Shown here: piece after piece, positions 17,653 to 27,309 of the stretch
Numbering within the stretch: position 1 is the first letter of the stretch
Layout of the letters: every line of letters begins with the position of its first letter
Source: Chloroflexota bacterium
Lineage (GTDB): Bacteria; Chloroflexota; UBA6077; JACCZL01
NCBI GenBank assembly: GCA_020845495.1
Contig: JADLFM010000211.1
Span: 1 to 64,000 of the forward strand
DNA: 64,000 bases
Direction of reading: 5' to 3'
Notes under the pieces: model-generated
The model's database searches: none
What the model saw: only the letters and a program-made list of their open reading frames with translations
What the model was told of the DNA's origin: nothing
Made by a program: the position numbers and the translations under genes

Positions 17653-18285
17653 ATGATCGAGCCGACGGCAGCGAGCGCGCGAGAAGCGGATAGGCGGCAG
17701 CCGGGTGTATCGCCCTCAGCAGTGCGGCAGATATTCGCCGAGCGAGCCAGGCGGGTCGGCATCTCGGTCCGAGGCGTCGCCAGCGACGGCGGCCCAGGCG
17801 CCCTGGCCGGGATCCTCCGTGACGAGCGGGCCGCCAGCGTCGCCATCGCCGAGAACGTGCCGGGCCGTAACGACCTCCTCGCCGCCTGCCGAGAAGCCGG
17901 GGCCACGTTGGTCGAACTGGCCGATCTCTGGGTCGATCGCCGTGCCGATGTCGGCGTCTCGGTAGCGAAGCTGGCCGTTGCCGAGACCGGCTCGATGGTC
18001 GTTCACTCGCCGTCGCTCGACCGTCGCGCCGAATTGTGCGTGGACGCGCACGTCATCCTGATCGCCGCCGAGGACGTCCGCCCGACGCTCGACGACGCGT
18101 TACGGCTGATTCACCAGATCGCTGCCCGCCCCCCGAGCTACGTCTCGCTCATCACCGGCCCGAGCCGCACCGCCGACATCGAGATGGTCCCATCCATCGG
18201 GGTACACGGCGCCGCCCGGCTCTACGCCCTGGTAATCGGCGCTCCGGATCTGCCGTCCGATGCGCTGTCGAGAGGCCGGTCATGA
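17653..18285 (+). CDS. lutC: LutC-like LUD domain protein, lactate utilisation
   Basis: This 210-residue protein of the LutC/YkgG family is a component of the non-flavin L-lactate dehydrogenase complex LutABC that oxidises lactate to pyruvate. The LUD domain shows VGVSVAKLAVAETGSMVV near residues 98-116 and ends with the characteristic SLITGPSRTADIEMVPSIGVHGA. GGAGGGTGGCGG precedes the ATG. Its stop overlaps the next start (ATGA at 18282-18285), so it is coupled to the lutB-lutA fusion. Gene order C then BA differs from the Bacillus lutABC order. Confidence 0.9.
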   Translation: MIEPTAASAREADRRQPGVSPSAVRQIFAERARRVGISVRGVASDGGPGALAGILRDERAASVAIAENVPGRNDLLAACREAGATLVELADLWVDRRADVGVSVAKLAVAETGSMVVHSPSLDRRAELCVDAHVILIAAEDVRPTLDDALRLIHQIAARPPSYVSLITGPSRTADIEMVPSIGVHGAARLYALVIGAPDLPSDALSRGRS

Positions 18286-20582
18286 GCGGCCCGCTCCCCC
18301 CCTTCCCCGAGCGCTACCGGCACGCGCTCGCCAACGATCAACTCCGTCAAAACCTGCTGAAATTCCAGCGCTTCTACCGCGCCAGCCGCGCCGCCGCCTT
18401 CGACCGCTACGCCAGGGAGGGCGGCGCGACCGGCGTGGCCGACCCGACCTTCGCCGGCCAGCGCGAGCGGCTAGCCTCGGCCAAGTCAGAAGCGGTTGGG
18501 GAACGTCGCCGCTACCTCCAACAGTTCACCGAGCAGGCGACGACAGCCGGCGCGACCGTCTACGTGGCTGCCACCGCTGAGGATGCCACTCGCTACGTCG
18601 TCGACCTCTGCCAGCGGCGCGGGGCCAGGTTGCTTGCCAAGAGCAAGTCGATGCTCTCCGAAGAGGTGTTCCTGAATCACGCCCTCGAAGCGGCCGGCGT
18701 CCGTGCCGTCGAGACGGACCTCGGCGAGTGGATCATTCAACTGGCGCACGAAACGCCCTCCCACATGGTCGTGCCGGCGGTCCACAAGAACCGCCGTGAG
18801 ATCTCGGAGATCATCGAGGCCGAGGTCGGCTATCCGGTCTCGCGCGAAGACATCCCGGACATGACCACCGCCGCCCGGTTGGCGCTCCGCAGCGTCTTCG
18901 CGAGCGCCGACGTCGGGATGTCCGGGGCGAACGCGCTGATTGCCGAGACCGGCACGGTCATGCTGGTAACGAATGAAGGCAACGCCCGGCTGGTCACGTC
19001 GTTGCCGCCCGTCCACGTCGTGTTGGCCGGCTGGGAAAAGCTCGTCCCGACCTTCGAGGACGCCGCCGCCCAGGTCCGGCTGCTGGCCCGCTGCGGTACG
19101 ACCCAGGACATCACCGTCTACACCACGTTCATCACCGGCCCCGACCGGCCGGACCGTGAGCAGCACATCGTCATCGTCGACAACGGCCGTTCGGCGATGG
19201 CCGACGATCCCCGCTTCGCTGACGCGCTTCGCTGTATCCGCTGCGCGGCCTGCGCCGACGTCTGCCCGCCGTATCAAGTCGTCGGGGGGCATGTCTTCGG
19301 CTACGTCTACTCGGGGGCGATTGGTCTGGTCAATACACCGTTTCACCACGGTCTCGACGCCGGCGCCGGGCCGCAGTCGCTCTGCGTCTCCTGTAACGCC
19401 TGCGCCGTCGCCTGCCCGGTCGGGATCCCACTACCGCGCCAGATCCTCGACGTCCGGCGCATGGTCGTCGAGCAGAAAGGGATGCCGCTACCGAATCGGA
19501 CCGTTCTGCGACTCTGGGAACGTCCCCGCCTGTTCGATGCGCTGCTGCGGCTCGCCAGCATCATTCAGGCGCCGCTAGTGCGTCGCAACGACGGGCGGTC
19601 CCCAGTGCCGCACCGTGACGATAGGCAGATACAGGGTGCGGACGACGACCGAGCGGCCGTCGTGGGTGACGATCGGACACGCGCCGGCACGCGCGGCCCG
19701 GGCTTCCTCCGGCTGCCGCTGCCCGAGCGGCTGCGCTGGCGCTCGATCCCGGCCCTGGCGCGACGGCCAGCCCGCGACCATCTCCTGGGGCGGACTTTTG
19801 AGCCGTTCCCTGCTGGGCCGCTCGCGGCCAGTCCGGCGCGCGGGATGACGGTCGCGTACTTCATTCAGTGCATCACCGACCGCTTCGCGCCCGAGCAGGC
19901 AGCCGCCTCCGTTCGAGTGTTGCGAGCCTGCGGCGCTCGCGTGGTGGTGCCGAGCCCACAGCACTGCTGCGGCTTGCCGGCCTTCGACTCCGGCGACCAT
20001 CCGTCGGCGGTCAAGCTCGCCAAGATGACGATCGAGGCGCTGGAGCGGGTATCCGCCGACTACATCGTCACGGCCGCCGCCAGTTGCGCCATCACCATCA
20101 ATCACGAGTACGTCGATCTGCTCCGCGACGAGCCGGCCTGGCAGCAGCGCGCCGCCCGCCTTGCCGCGCGCTCGCTCGATCTGGTCACGTTCCTCGACCG
20201 GGTCGTCAGGCCAGCCGATGGTGCGCTGGCCGGGTCCGGTCCCGCCGCCAGCCTGACATACCACAGCTTCTGCCAGAGCACCAACGTCCTCCACATCCGC
20301 GAGACGTCGGTTCGGCTGCTGCGCGACGTCTGCGGCCTCGACGTGCGCGACCTGCCGGAAGGGGAGGTCTGCTGCGGCTTCGGCGGCGCGACCTCGATCG
20401 ACCATCCGCTCGTGGCGCGCGGGATCGTCGGCCGTAAGCTCGACAACGTGGCGTCCACCGATGCGCCGCTGCTGGTGACCGACAACCCTGGCTGCCTGCT
20501 CCACCTCCGAGGCGCCGCCGACGCGCGAGGCATGAACCTGCGCGTCGCCCACATCGCCGAAGTGCTCGCCGAACGTCTGTAA
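18282..20582 (+). CDS. Fused LutB-LutA lactate oxidation iron-sulfur protein
   Basis: This 766-residue single polypeptide combines the two iron-sulfur subunits of the lactate utilisation complex. Residues 1-310 are a LutB/YkgF LUD domain ([17 protein letters not shown] near the start). Residues 318-328 and 368-378 are two ferredoxin-type CxxCxxCxxxC motifs. After a 100-residue linker, residues about 525-766 match LutA/YkgE with two cysteine-rich CCG motifs: [11 protein letters not shown] (Cys562-563) and EVCCGFGG, plus the closing [11 protein letters not shown]. The start ATG overlaps the lutC stop. LutA and LutB are normally separate proteins, and I see no frameshift, so this looks like a genuine fusion. 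The upstream part of the same frame (from 18036) is antiparallel noise within lutC. Confidence 0.9.
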   Translation: MSGPLPPFPERYRHALANDQLRQNLLKFQRFYRASRAAAFDRYAREGGATGVADPTFAGQRERLASAKSEAVGERRRYLQQFTEQATTAGATVYVAATAEDATRYVVDLCQRRGARLLAKSKSMLSEEVFLNHALEAAGVRAVETDLGEWIIQLAHETPSHMVVPAVHKNRREISEIIEAEVGYPVSREDIPDMTTAARLALRSVFASADVGMSGANALIAETGTVMLVTNEGNARLVTSLPPVHVVLAGWEKLVPTFEDAAAQVRLLARCGTTQDITVYTTFITGPDRPDREQHIVIVDNGRSAMADDPRFADALRCIRCAACADVCPPYQVVGGHVFGYVYSGAIGLVNTPFHHGLDAGAGPQSLCVSCNACAVACPVGIPLPRQILDVRRMVVEQKGMPLPNRTVLRLWERPRLFDALLRLASIIQAPLVRRNDGRSPVPHRDDRQIQGADDDRAAVVGDDRTRAGTRGPGFLRLPLPERLRWRSIPALARRPARDHLLGRTFEPFPAGPLAASPARGMTVAYFIQCITDRFAPEQAAASVRVLRACGARVVVPSPQHCCGLPAFDSGDHPSAVKLAKMTIEALERVSADYIVTAAASCAITINHEYVDLLRDEPAWQQRAARLAARSLDLVTFLDRVVRPADGALAGSGPAASLTYHSFCQSTNVLHIRETSVRLLRDVCGLDVRDLPEGEVCCGFGGATSIDHPLVARGIVGRKLDNVASTDAPLLVTDNPGCLLHLRGAADARGMNLRVAHIAEVLAERL

Positions 20583-20710
20583 CGCGCCTGGACGCTGAGC
20601 GCCTTCAACGCGCTGTCAGTGTAGTCCGCTCGCCTGGAATCGCCGTTCGCGCGTCGGCCTGTCGACGCGATCCACATTACCCAGCACCGGCTGGCACGAG
20701 GATACTTCCG

Positions 20711-23700
20711 ATGCAGATCAACGACACAGCCGAGGGGGGCCGGCTCGCCGAGGCGCGCGGGGGACACCGGGCCTGGAAGCGCTGGGGGCCGTACCTCGCG
20801 GAGCGCCAATGGGGCACCGTCCGGGAGGACTACAGCGCCAACGGCGATGCCTGGGAGTACTTTCCCCACGATCACGCTCGCTCGCGCGCCTACCGCTGGG
20901 GCGAGGACGGCATCGCCGGACTATGCGACGACCAGCAGGTGCTTTGCCTGGCCCTTGCCCTCTGGAACGGTGCCGACCCGATCCTCAAAGAGCGCTACTT
21001 TGGGCTGACCGGGCCGGAAGGCAACCATGGCGAAGACGTCAAGGAATGCTACTTCTACCTCGACGCCATCCCAACCCATGCGTATGCGCGCATGCTCTAC
21101 AAGTACCCCCAGCGTGCCTACCCCTACGCCGACCTGATCGAGACGAACCGCCGGCGCGGCAAGCACGAACCCGAGTACGAGCTAGTAGACACCGGCATCT
21201 TCGCCGAGGACCGCTACTTCGACGTCGTCGTAGAGCACGCCAAGGCCGGACCCGACGACGTGCTCGTCCGCATCCAGGCCACCAATCACGGCCCGGACCC
21301 CGCCGATCTCCACCTACTGCCCACCCTCTGGTTTCGCAATACCTGGGACTGGGGCAGCTCCGACGTCAACCCGAAGCCGCGCCTGCTCGTCGACGACGAC
21401 GGCGCTGGCCCGGTCGTGCTCGCCGAGCACCCGGATCTTGGGCAGTATCGGCTGGTCTGCGAGGGTGTACCCCGTTTCCTGTTCACCGAGAACGAGACGA
21501 ACCGGGAGCGCCTGTACGGCGTCCCGAACCCCACTCCATACCGAAAGGACGGCATCGGCGAGGCGGTCGTCCATGGCCGGTTGGACGCCGTCACTCCGGA
21601 TGGCATCGGGACCAAAGCGGCGGCGTGGTACCACCTGACGCTCGCCCCGGCCGAGACCGTCACCGTCCGTGCCCGACTGACCCGCACTGCTACACCCACT
21701 CGCGCACCGGGCTCCACCCAGGCGTCAGAGCCTGCCGCTGAGCCGGCCTCGCCCCACACAAATGGCTCGGCCCAGGCTGCCGGCCTCTCGGCCAGCCCCA
21801 CCTCGCCACTCGCCAGCCCGCCCCATCTCTCCCTCGCCTGCGTGCGGGAGAGGGAGTCGGAGGGTGAGGGCGCTCCGGGGTCGGCGAGTGAGGGCGCTCC
21901 TGGGTCGAAGCGCGAGGGCGCGCGCGAGTCGGAGGGTAGCGCTGCTCCTGGATCAGAGCGCGAGGGCGCTCCCGGGGCGCCTCCCGACCCACGCTTCGCC
22001 GACTTCGACGCCATCGTCGCGGAGCGGCGCACCGAGGCCGACGCCTTCTACGCCGTCGTTCAACCCCACGATCTCGACGAGGATGCGCAGACGGTCCAGC
22101 GGCAGGCGTTCGCCGGGCTGCTCTGGTGCAAGCAGGTGTACACCTGGGACGTCGGCGCCTGGCTCGACGGTGATCCGGGCCAGCCGCCGGCCCCGCCGGA
22201 GCGCCGCCAGGGTCGAGACCGCGAGTGGCGCCACTTCAACAGTTGCCACGTCCTCTCGATGCCCGACACCTGGGAATATCCCTGGTTCGCAGCCTGGGAT
22301 CTGGCGTTTCACTGCGTCCCACTGGCGTTGATCGATCCCGACTTCGCGAAGGAACAGCTCGTCTTGCTGGGGCGGGTGTGGTTCCAGCATCCGAACGGCC
22401 AGTTGCCGGCCTACGAGTGGGCGTTCGACGACGTCAACCCACCCGTCCAGGCCTGGGCTGCCTGGCGGGTCTACCAGATCGAGCGAGAGCGCTGGGGTCG
22501 GGCCGACCGCCGCTTCCTGGAGCGGGTCTTTCACAAGATGCTGCTCTACTTCACCTGGTGGGTGAATCGGAAGGACGTCGAGGGTGACAACGTCTTTCAG
22601 GGCGGCTTTCTCGGCCTCGACAACATCGGCGTCTTCGACCGCAGCCGGCCGCTGCCGGTGGACGGCGACATCGAGCAGAGCGATGGCACCAGTTGGATGG
22701 GCATGCTCTGTCTGAACATGCTCACCATCGCGCTCGAACTGGCGCTTGAGAATCCGGTCTACGAGGACATCGCCACCAAGTTCTTCGAGCACTTCCTCTA
22801 CATCGCCCACGCCATGCACAACATCGGCGTGGACAACGTCTCCCTTTGGGACGATGAGGATGAGTTCTTCTACGACATCCTCCACGTCCGAGGGCAGGGC
22901 AGCCGGTGCATCGAGGTGCGCTCGATGGTTGGGCTGATCCCGCTGTTCGGCGTGATTACCATCGAGCCGACCCTGCTCGAACGCCTGCCCGACTTCCGGA
23001 TTCGCCTGGAGTGGTTCCTCGCCAACCGCCCGCACCTCGCCACCCACGTCTCGCAATGGCACGTTCGCGGCTCCGAGGATCGCCGGCTGCTGGCCCTGTT
23101 GCACGGCCACCGGATGAAGCGAGTGCTTCACCGCATGCTCGACGAGGCCGAGTTCCTCTCACCGTACGGCGTTCGGGCGCTCTCGCGGTACCACCTCGAT
23201 CACCCGTACATGCTGGACCTTGCCGGCATGCACCACGAGATTCACTACGAGCCAGCCGAGTCGTCGAGCGGACTGTTCGGCGGCAACTCGAACTGGCGGG
23301 GACCGATCTGGTTCCCCGTCAACTACCTGATCGTCGAGTCGCTCCGGCATTTCCACTGCTACTATGCCGATGACTTCCTGCTCGAGTGCCCGACCGGCTC
23401 TGGTCGCTTCATGACGCTCGCACAGATCGCCGACGAGCTCACCGCGCGGCTGGCCCGGATCTTCCTTCGCGACGTCAATGGGCGACGGGCCGTCTTCGGC
23501 GACGTCTCGTTGTTCCAGCACGACCCCCGCTGGCGTGACCTGATCCCCTTCCACGAGTACTTCCACGGCGACACCGGCCGAGGCGTCGGCGCGAGCCATC
23601 AAACGGGCTGGACCGCGCTCGTCGCCATGCTCCTCGACGAGCTCGGCCGCTGGCCAAACGTACCCGCCGCCACCCACGAGCCGGCAGCCACGCCCACGCC

Positions 23701-23728
23701 TTCTCCCGCTACGAGTGGGCCTGGGTGA
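20711..23728 (+). CDS. GH63-like glucosidase (MGH1-type glycoside hydrolase)
   Basis: This 1005-residue protein belongs to the large glucosidase family related to GH63 and yeast YMR196W. Its N-terminus has [20 protein letters not shown] and [16 protein letters not shown], and the C-terminal half has an (alpha/alpha)6 barrel with [20 protein letters not shown] near residue 857. The family acts on alpha-glucosides such as mannosylglycerate-type or trehalose-like oligosaccharides; the precise substrate is not evident. Residues about 325-428 are a low-complexity insertion (Ser, Pro, Gly, Glu, Ala) that interrupts the normal join between VRARLTRT and [12 protein letters not shown]. It contains a decayed copy of the palindromic repeat and an 8-residue tandem repeat. 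No signal peptide, so cytoplasmic. Confidence 0.87.
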   Translation: MQINDTAEGGRLAEARGGHRAWKRWGPYLAERQWGTVREDYSANGDAWEYFPHDHARSRAYRWGEDGIAGLCDDQQVLCLALALWNGADPILKERYFGLTGPEGNHGEDVKECYFYLDAIPTHAYARMLYKYPQRAYPYADLIETNRRRGKHEPEYELVDTGIFAEDRYFDVVVEHAKAGPDDVLVRIQATNHGPDPADLHLLPTLWFRNTWDWGSSDVNPKPRLLVDDDGAGPVVLAEHPDLGQYRLVCEGVPRFLFTENETNRERLYGVPNPTPYRKDGIGEAVVHGRLDAVTPDGIGTKAAAWYHLTLAPAETVTVRARLTRTATPTRAPGSTQASEPAAEPASPHTNGSAQAAGLSASPTSPLASPPHLSLACVRERESEGEGAPGSASEGAPGSKREGARESEGSAAPGSEREGAPGAPPDPRFADFDAIVAERRTEADAFYAVVQPHDLDEDAQTVQRQAFAGLLWCKQVYTWDVGAWLDGDPGQPPAPPERRQGRDREWRHFNSCHVLSMPDTWEYPWFAAWDLAFHCVPLALIDPDFAKEQLVLLGRVWFQHPNGQLPAYEWAFDDVNPPVQAWAAWRVYQIERERWGRADRRFLERVFHKMLLYFTWWVNRKDVEGDNVFQGGFLGLDNIGVFDRSRPLPVDGDIEQSDGTSWMGMLCLNMLTIALELALENPVYEDIATKFFEHFLYIAHAMHNIGVDNVSLWDDEDEFFYDILHVRGQGSRCIEVRSMVGLIPLFGVITIEPTLLERLPDFRIRLEWFLANRPHLATHVSQWHVRGSEDRRLLALLHGHRMKRVLHRMLDEAEFLSPYGVRALSRYHLDHPYMLDLAGMHHEIHYEPAESSSGLFGGNSNWRGPIWFPVNYLIVESLRHFHCYYADDFLLECPTGSGRFMTLAQIADELTARLARIFLRDVNGRRAVFGDVSLFQHDPRWRDLIPFHEYFHGDTGRGVGASHQTGWTALVAMLLDELGRWPNVPAATHEPAATPTPSPATSGPG
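21827..21985 (+). repeat. Palindromic repeat plus 24-base tandem array inside the glucosidase gene
   Basis: CTCTCCC (21827-21833) and GGGAGAG (21846-21852) enclose TCGCCTGCGTGC, the same core as the intergenic palindrome at 10542-10609, and AGGGTGAGGGCG follows as in that family. Directly behind it come five 24-base units (21866, 21890, 21914, 21938, 21962) encoding [32 protein letters not shown] and EGAPGAPP. The whole insertion keeps the reading frame. Confidence 0.8.
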
Positions 23729-23777
23729 GCGAGTCTGAGAGGCGCCCCTTGCCCACGCCGGGCGCAGTCTCACCCAG
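23721..23777 (+). terminator. Stem-loop over the glucosidase stop codon
   Basis: CTGGGTGAG (23721-23729, containing the TGA stop) pairs with CTCACCCAG (23769-23777), and an inner GCGCCC/GGGCGC pair near 23742-23765 extends the structure. It lies between the convergent glucosidase and formamidase-like genes. No T-run follows. Confidence 0.45.
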
Positions 23778-23907
23778 TGGAAGCAGTGGCTGTATGTAAG
23801 GCGTTCCCAGGGAGCAATGGCTACGCGGCCGCCCCAGAGCGGGAGGCAGACGTGGCGGCCCACGCACCGTGCGCTATGGCTCGCCATCACCTGCTGAGCG
23901 GAATAGG

Positions 23908-24813
23908 TCAGGCTCGCGTGACCTTTGGGAAGAGCACTCGCACCGTCTGGTCGATGCCGCACCGCGCCGACTGCCCGATCCGAACGTCACCGCGCGCCGT
24001 CAGCAGCAGGTATGCGTCCGTGCGGCCGATCCCGAGCCGCTCTTCGAGCATGCTGGCCATATGGGCGAGCGCCTGACGAACCGCCTCCTCGAGATCCGGA
24101 GCGTGCCCAAAGCTCATCCAACTGTTGGCCGTCTCGAACCAGGGACGGCCAGGCCCGGTGTCCGGCACCCGCTCGACGCGCACCCGCACCCGCCCGGTGA
24201 TCTCGACGGCCGTACCGCTCACCTCACCGTCGCCCATACTGGCGTGGACGTCGCCGAGCGCCAGCAGGCCGCCCGGACGCCAGACCGGCAGGTGCGCGAC
24301 CGTCCCGATCGTCATGTCGTTGAAATCGAGGTTGCCGCAGTGTGGTCCGGGCAGCGCCGTCGGGTAGCTGGCGTCGGCCGGGCACGTTCCGATCACCCCG
24401 ATCATCGGTCGGATGGGCAGCCGGATGCCGCTCTCGGTCACGAGATCGTCGCCGTCGCGCCGGAACAGCATCCCCACCGTCTCCGCGATCTCGTCGCGCA
24501 TGACGCCAGAGCCCGGCGTCAACCGCGCCCAGCCGACCGGCCCGACGTCGATAGCCTGGATCTCAACCCGTAACTCGTCGCCGGGGCTGGCCCCGTGTAC
24601 GGCGACCGGTCCGGTCGCGGGGTTGACGCGGTTCGGGTCGCGGATGCGGGTATATTCGAGGACTGGCATGCCAGCCGGTATCCGCCCACTCGAGGCGTCC
24701 AGGGTCTCGAAGACAACGGTATCACCGGATTCGATCTCGGCGACGGCCTCGACGTCCGGCCCGAAGTGGTAGGTCAGATGCTCGGTGCTGATGACATGCT
24801 CGGTCGCGGCCAT
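23908..24813 (-). CDS. Acetamidase/formamidase family protein
   Basis: This 301-residue protein of the FmdA/AmdA family is a zinc-type hydrolase that releases ammonia from formamide, acetamide or similar short amides. Diagnostic stretches are GPHCGNLDFNDMTIGTVAHLPVW near residue 160, GGLLALGDVHASMGDGEVSGTAVEI near 185-208, and PMIGVIGTCPA near 140. The His and Asp in GDVHASMGDGEV are expected active-site residues. Start chosen at 24813 because GGAGGG lies about 9 bases upstream; the frame stays open to 24891. It is slightly short for FmdA (about 400 residues) and matches the compact branch. It stands alone between a convergent glucosidase and a co-oriented dehydratase gene. Confidence 0.88.
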   Translation of the reverse strand: MAATEHVISTEHLTYHFGPDVEAVAEIESGDTVVFETLDASSGRIPAGMPVLEYTRIRDPNRVNPATGPVAVHGASPGDELRVEIQAIDVGPVGWARLTPGSGVMRDEIAETVGMLFRRDGDDLVTESGIRLPIRPMIGVIGTCPADASYPTALPGPHCGNLDFNDMTIGTVAHLPVWRPGGLLALGDVHASMGDGEVSGTAVEITGRVRVRVERVPDTGPGRPWFETANSWMSFGHAPDLEEAVRQALAHMASMLEERLGIGRTDAYLLLTARGDVRIGQSARCGIDQTVRVLFPKVTRA

Positions 24814-25028
24814 ACCGCGGCCCTCCTCTCTCGCTGTCGTCGAAGGCAATGGACGATGGCTCCTGCTGCGTAGTGTCGTGGCCCCCGCCATCCAGCCCTC
24901 CGCGCCATGGTGCCGCCGTCGACGTAGAGCGCCTGCCGACGAACCCAGCGCAAGGTGAGGCGAGGCAGGCTGCCGCTCCAGCCACGCCCTCGCCCCTCAT
25001 CAATCGCCACTCGCCCCTGACGGCTGAC

Positions 25029-26144
25029 TTAGAACGGCAGCGCCCGCTCCAGGTAGTCGGCGCGCAGGTCGTGCCCGAGCCCCGGCCGGTCGGAGACGTA
25101 CATGTAGCCGCCGCGCAGATCGAAGGGCGGGTCCATCGCCTCCTGGTACCGCACCAGCTCCGAGTACGCGATCTCCAGCCGGAAGAAGTTGGCGGTGGAC
25201 ATCATCGTCTGGGCGCCGGCGATCAAGGTGATCGGGCCGGTCGCGTCGTGGGGGCTGATCGGGATGAAGAATGCCTCGGACATGGTGGCGATCTTCTTCA
25301 TCTCGCTGATGCCGCCGGTCCGAATGATGTCCGGCATGATGTAGTCGGCCAGGTGCTGCTCGAGCACCGGGCGGAACTGCCAGCGGGTATACAGCCGTTC
25401 ACCGACACAGACCGGTACGTCGCTGCCCTGCCGGAACTGGGCCAGCGCGTCCCAGTTCTCTGGCGGGACCGGCTCCTCGAACCAGCCGATCCGGTACGGG
25501 GCAAGTCGGTTGGCGAGCCGGATCGCGGTCGGCAGATTGAAACGGCCGTGCGCGTCGATGAAGATCTCCACGCCCGGCCCGACCGCCTCCCGGATCGCGG
25601 CGACGATGTCGACGGCGACGAGGTCGTCAGCTGGTGGGTAGTCGGCGGCGTAGCGCGAGAGGTAGGTATGTCCGCGCCGGAACGGGTCGAGCTTGAGCGC
25701 GCTATGGCCCTCGTCGACGGTTGCCTTGGCCGCCCGTGCGAAGTCCTCCGGCGTCTCGCAACCGGTGAACCACCCGTTGCTGTACAGGATGAGCCGATCG
25801 TGGAACTTGCCGCCGAGAAGCTCGTAGATCGGCAGGCCAAGCGCCTTGCCCCGGATGTCCCAGAGGGCGATGTCGACGCCGCTGATGAGTGCCGAGACGA
25901 AACCATGCGACCCGAGCGAGTTGAATCCGGCGTACAGCTTGTGCCAGAGGTACTCGATCCGTGAGGGATCCTCGCCCACGAGCAGCGGGCCGATCTTGCT
26001 GGCGGCCGCCGCGACGACGGTGCTGTTCGGGCCGCTCGACACCTGGCCGATGCCGTGAATGCCCTCGTCGGTGTCGATGCGGAGGAAGACCCAGGGATAC
26101 CGAGTGCCCGGCAGATGGTACGCGGTGACGTTGGTAATCTTCAC
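25029..26144 (-). CDS. Enolase superfamily dehydratase, D-galactonate dehydratase-like
   Basis: This 371-residue member of the mandelate racemase/muconate lactonising family probably dehydrates a sugar acid to its 2-keto-3-deoxy product. Metal ligands are Asp197, Glu223 and Glu249, the same 26-residue spacing as in DgoD. His199 (FIDAHGR) and His299 (PISPHDATGP) occupy the two catalytic His positions of galactonate dehydratase. Lys151 and Asp153 are in KLDPF. The N-terminal capping domain is intact. Start is GTG at 26144 with GGGAG about 9 bases upstream. No transporter is directly adjacent. DgoD-like is the nearest group I recognise, but relatives act on other aldonates. Confidence 0.88.
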   Translation of the reverse strand: MKITNVTAYHLPGTRYPWVFLRIDTDEGIHGIGQVSSGPNSTVVAAAASKIGPLLVGEDPSRIEYLWHKLYAGFNSLGSHGFVSALISGVDIALWDIRGKALGLPIYELLGGKFHDRLILYSNGWFTGCETPEDFARAAKATVDEGHSALKLDPFRRGHTYLSRYAADYPPADDLVAVDIVAAIREAVGPGVEIFIDAHGRFNLPTAIRLANRLAPYRIGWFEEPVPPENWDALAQFRQGSDVPVCVGERLYTRWQFRPVLEQHLADYIMPDIIRTGGISEMKKIATMSEAFFIPISPHDATGPITLIAGAQTMMSTANFFRLEIAYSELVRYQEAMDPPFDLRGGYMYVSDRPGLGHDLRADYLERALPF

Positions 26145-26296
26145 CAGGAAACTCCCGGAGGCAGGCTGCCTCGACGCCGGCGCCGACCACCGGCACCCGG
26201 CGTTCTAGCACACCCTGGGTGCCGAAGGACGGCCGGGGGCGAAGGACGACCGGGGCCGAAGGGCGGCGCCACGACCCCCGAGAAGCCGGCGTCGAC

Positions 26297-26610
26297 CCCA
26301 CCGCCGGCGTACGAGGACCAGGGGCCGCGGGCGTCCACCGCCGTGAAGGATGCCAGCGCCGGCTGGCCGAGCGTGGCCCGCCGGACGGTGAAGGGCAGCG
26401 CGGCCGGCTGCTCGGGGAGCGCGATGCCCTGGCCGCTGGCGATTGTCTGTCCATCGACGGTGACCCGTGCGTTCCGCATCGGGCTGAAATTCACCTCACG
26501 CAGTCGATTGCCGGTCGGCGGCGTGAGCGCGCTCGCCACGACCGTCCCTTCGAGACGGTCCCCGCACGTCGTGGCGAGCGTCACGGCGAGCGGCGTGACG
26601 GACGGGCGGG
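26297..26610 (-). pseudogene. Remnant of a secreted-protein C-terminal domain
   Basis: The minus strand here encodes about 104 residues that resemble the C-terminal domain of the surface protein ending at 33748. Shared features are RPxV at the start, FTVRRAxxG in the middle, and DxxGPW followed by GGG at the end. Both cysteines of the other copy (before RPxV and before GPW) are replaced (Ser and Arg). The reading frame continues open on both sides, but upstream there is no signal peptide or recognisable body, and downstream the tail runs on past the usual end point. I take it as a gene fragment or a degraded gene; a short intact secreted protein is possible. Confidence 0.45.
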
Positions 26611-27309
26611 ATGAACGGGTCGTAGCCGGGGGTAGGCTTCCCTGAATGACCTGGCTGGCAGCGCGAACCAATGTCCCGCCACCAGCCCCACTCACGAGCG
26701 AGCCGTTCTCGGGCCCTGGCCCGTCCCTGACACCGGATCCACTCGTGATGCGGTCGCGCCCGTGCCAGGTAACAGTAGTACGCGCACGGCCTGTCGCTGG
26801 CCGCTCCGCGTGTGTCCGTTGCATCACCCCACGACAGAAGGTTGCCATCGCGGCACGCTTCTTGCGTCCGGAGGATAGTCTCATGTTCACGATCTTCGCC
26901 CGACGCGCGCACCGGGCTTGTTCCACCGTCGCGCACATTTCGGACGCTACCTTCGCATGACGTCGACTCGTTTCGGCTCGATCCTCGCTCGTTCGATGCT
27001 CGCCGACGCAGGATCGGCAGCCCCCATCGATTGTGCGGAACCCGCCGGAGTACGGGGCATGTGCACGATCGCCGTAAGCACGATCGCCTGGAATCAACTG
27101 CGAGGCCGGCGTCGGCCAGCATCCTGGCGTCCCTCGGCGAACGTGCCGCCGGGCGTCGATTCACAGGCTCCCAGCGCGCCCGGCCGACCCGCGCTGGCCG
27201 TCCCGCCGATGGGTCCAGCGGCCACGAGGGGGCCACGCATGCCAGGTGCTGGCGACGCATGTCGCTCCGGCCGATGTGACGCCCGTTCCTGGATGCGCGG
27301 CGCGGCCCC
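26611..27309. other. Region without a supportable gene upstream of the sensor kinase
   Basis: Several open frames overlap here on both strands, all Arg-rich and unlike any family I know. The minus-strand frame that contains the domain remnant extends to 27097 but carries no signal sequence. A Shine-Dalgarno sequence is lacking before the kinase start at 27310 as well. I see no promoter or hairpin I can defend. Confidence 0.35.

Noticed and set aside
21953..23131. A 392-codon minus-strand open frame inside the glucosidase gene
   Set aside because: Composition is Val/Glu/Leu-rich in the pattern produced by reading GC-rich genes backwards, and the plus-strand gene is clearly conserved.
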